This document shows, one piece after another, positions 33,329 to 35,171 of a DNA stretch of 35,171 nt. How positions within the stretch are numbered: position 1 is the first letter of the stretch; the number at the start of each line of letters is the position of its first letter. The DNA is from Schoenoplectus triqueter (lineage: Eukaryota; Streptophyta; Magnoliopsida; Poales; Cyperaceae): positions 1 to 35,171 of the forward strand of contig CAXKVV010000585.1 in assembly GCA_964058805.1 (NCBI GenBank), given 5' to 3'. Under the pieces are notes generated by a model, which did not search any database, was not told the DNA's origin, and saw nothing but the letters and a program-made list of their open reading frames with translations. Made by a program: the position numbers and the translations under genes.

Positions 33329-33698
33329 ATCTAAATATTTTCACTGATTATATCAAATTCATTATCATTTATACTTAATGTTTGCACTGATTTTATCAGG
33401 CTAAAATATATTTTTACTAAATATTTTCACTAATTATATGTGATTTAAAAATAATTATACAAAATATTTGATCTGATTATTAGATTAAAAATTATCTATA
33501 CTAAATATTTGTACCGATTGTATGTGATTATATGTGATTAAAAATGATTATACTAAACATCTACACTTATTATATCAGAATAAAAAATACTGTTACTAAT
33601 GTTTGCATTGGTTATATTTGACTAAAAAGTGATTATACTAAATATATATACTTATTATATCAAATTGAAAAGTATACTAAATATTTGTACTAATCTCT
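33329..33698. repeat. Degenerate tandem repeat, about 43-bp unit, nine copies
   Basis: A unit like TACTAAATATTTGTACTGAT followed by TATATC/GTGATTAAAAA recurs with starts near 33329, 33372, 33415, 33458, 33499, 33551, 33594, 33636 and 33675. Spacing is 39-52 bp, mostly 41-43. Copies differ from each other at many positions, so the array is old. Confidence 0.8.
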
Positions 33699-35171
33699 AC
33701 TCCTTATTAAGTATGTAAGTGTCTTGATCCTGCATTAGTCATGATTGTTTAAAATTCATTGATTAACTTTTTAGAGAGAATATGAGTCATTAGATATATT
33801 AGAGATTTTTGTGATGTGATAAATTATAACAAAAATAATGAAGTTTTGTTTAATTCATAACACATCCCCTAAATTAAAAAATATACAATTGATGATATCT
33901 CTTCTCTAAAATACATTATTTTCTGAAGAATTTATCAAATTTGAAACTTAATACTTTTTTAAGAAAAAAATATTATTACTGCATAAAAATAATTGATTAA
34001 TTACATTTGCTTCTTACTTTGTTTTCTATCATATTTTACATTGGAATAGGATGCTATTTTTAGATTTTGATATAGAAAATTTACAATATACAAACCACTT
34101 ATAGCCAAGCACGAACAATATATTAGTAATTATTGATATTTATAATATGGAGTATACATGGAGATAGGATCTATCGGATTAAAAAATATTTATACTAATA
34201 ATTGTTGTCGACATTAATAATATGAACTATATATGGAGATGGTACTTGTTTGATGTGCAAGAAAGCATTATTATTTTTTTTGAAGTCTGAATTTCTTTTT
34301 AAAGATAAATATAAGCATTAAGTATCTACATTTGATTTAATGGTAGAAAAAACCCTACACTATTATTTGTGTGGAAGGTCATATAAATGTTCGGAACTCT
34401 ATCAGGACATATTTTTTGTGCATATAAAAAGATATGAGTTTTGATCGTCGTCCTTAATTCAAAAATAAAATTTTGGACATGTGATAAACTTAAGCTTGAA
34501 AAAAAGAATGCATGTATTAGTTTCATCTTTAATTGAATTGCGAATAAAAAAGGACGAAATATGTGAAGTCTATTTTCCGACCTAAATCATTGTCAAAATT
34601 CTAAGAAAATTATCATGATGATACTCATCATTAAGACATGTATTATGTATATAAATACACCAAAATTTTGTTTATGTTGTTAAGTTAAATATTAAAATAC
34701 TAATAAATTTTGTTTTAGTTATTAACATGATTGCTTTTTGTCATTTATAACGATACTATCCTAAAAATGTTAGAACAAAAATAACATAACAAATGATGGT
34801 ATCTTTCAAGACTTTTTACCATATATTAAATTGATTTGTCACAATTTAAAAAAAAAAAGATGTCTAGACCATTGGATAAATTATTGCCCTTTATTTGAGA
34901 GCTTCAATTAATCATCATCCCTTATTGTAAAATAATAATTGTATAGTAAACAATATTGATTGTTTAAGATCTGTCATCATTTCATTTGACATGTATCTAT
35001 TTGTTAACTGCTCAATTGAAGACTTGTTAATTTTTGCAGCATTTGATTTCGTGCCAAGATAACTTCCTCCATATATGTAGTATTGTAGTTGCAGAATTGG
35101 AGTCCGATTGGACTAGACGTTGAAGAATTGGTAGCCAACACCCAACACAACGTGTTCATTTGTGAAGCTGC
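33699..35171. other. AT-rich intergenic DNA to the window end
   Basis: No gene, RNA or repeat is supported. The 66-codon minus-strand frame at 34326-34526 has no recognisable domain. The last 130 bp are slightly less AT-rich and could start another feature outside the window. Confidence 0.45.

Noticed and set aside
33329..33698. CRISPR array
   Set aside because: The repeats are degenerate, with no constant-length unique spacers, and the DNA is plant nuclear; it is a decayed tandem repeat.
1..35171. tRNA, rRNA or other structural RNA genes
   Set aside because: No tRNA B-box (GGTTCGAATCC-like) or rRNA block was seen on reading; a covariance-model search was not possible here.

Overview
The window is nuclear DNA of a flowering plant. 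It is very AT-rich, it carries a plant-specific LOB-domain transcription factor gene split by a short GT-AG intron, and most of the rest is plant transposon material (CACTA, hAT, foldback elements, a Helitron-like end). I could not fix the lineage within angiosperms.

Layout. Bases 1-3787 are the 3' part of an autonomous-type CACTA (En/Spm) transposon. It holds a TNP2-type transposase with three clean introns, one homopolymer frameshift, and a 3' terminal inverted repeat ending at 3787. Bases 3791-8144 are AT-rich spacer with a patch of ACGT motifs near 6000. Bases 8145-9408 are a non-coding CACTA-like element. From about 10.0 to 14.5 kb lies a dense cluster of foldback (long inverted repeat) elements, most of them abutting (TA)n tracts. 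This cluster also holds a Tip100-like hAT relic with an 8-bp target duplication and a possible LINE fragment. Bases 15.3-16.25 kb are a long TAA/TAATA-type low-complexity array. Two copies of one hAT MITE family follow (16997-17378 and 18392-18830), with a truncated third copy at 32213. Then come an LTR-like segment ending at 20470, a small Helitron-like element (21010-21361) and a 1.3-kb non-autonomous hAT (24343-25656).

The only apparently intact host gene is at 26338-27255 on the minus strand. It is a class II LBD (LOB domain) protein of the LBD40/41/42 type: 270 residues, two exons, and an EAR-like LxLxL repression motif near the C-terminus. A pyrimidine-rich leader, a candidate TATA box and a strong G-quadruplex motif lie upstream of it. 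The rest, to 35171, is intergenic DNA with short tandem arrays (5-bp, about 55-bp and about 43-bp units) and no gene I can support.

The genes do not form a pathway. The TNP2 gene would serve CACTA elements, while the non-coding elements depend on transposases encoded elsewhere. I found no clearly new system. The best candidates for a closer look are the foldback family with palindromic ends kept by paired base changes, the G-quadruplex in the LBD promoter, and the single-base break in an otherwise well-kept transposase. All calls come from reading the sequence by eye; no database search was run.
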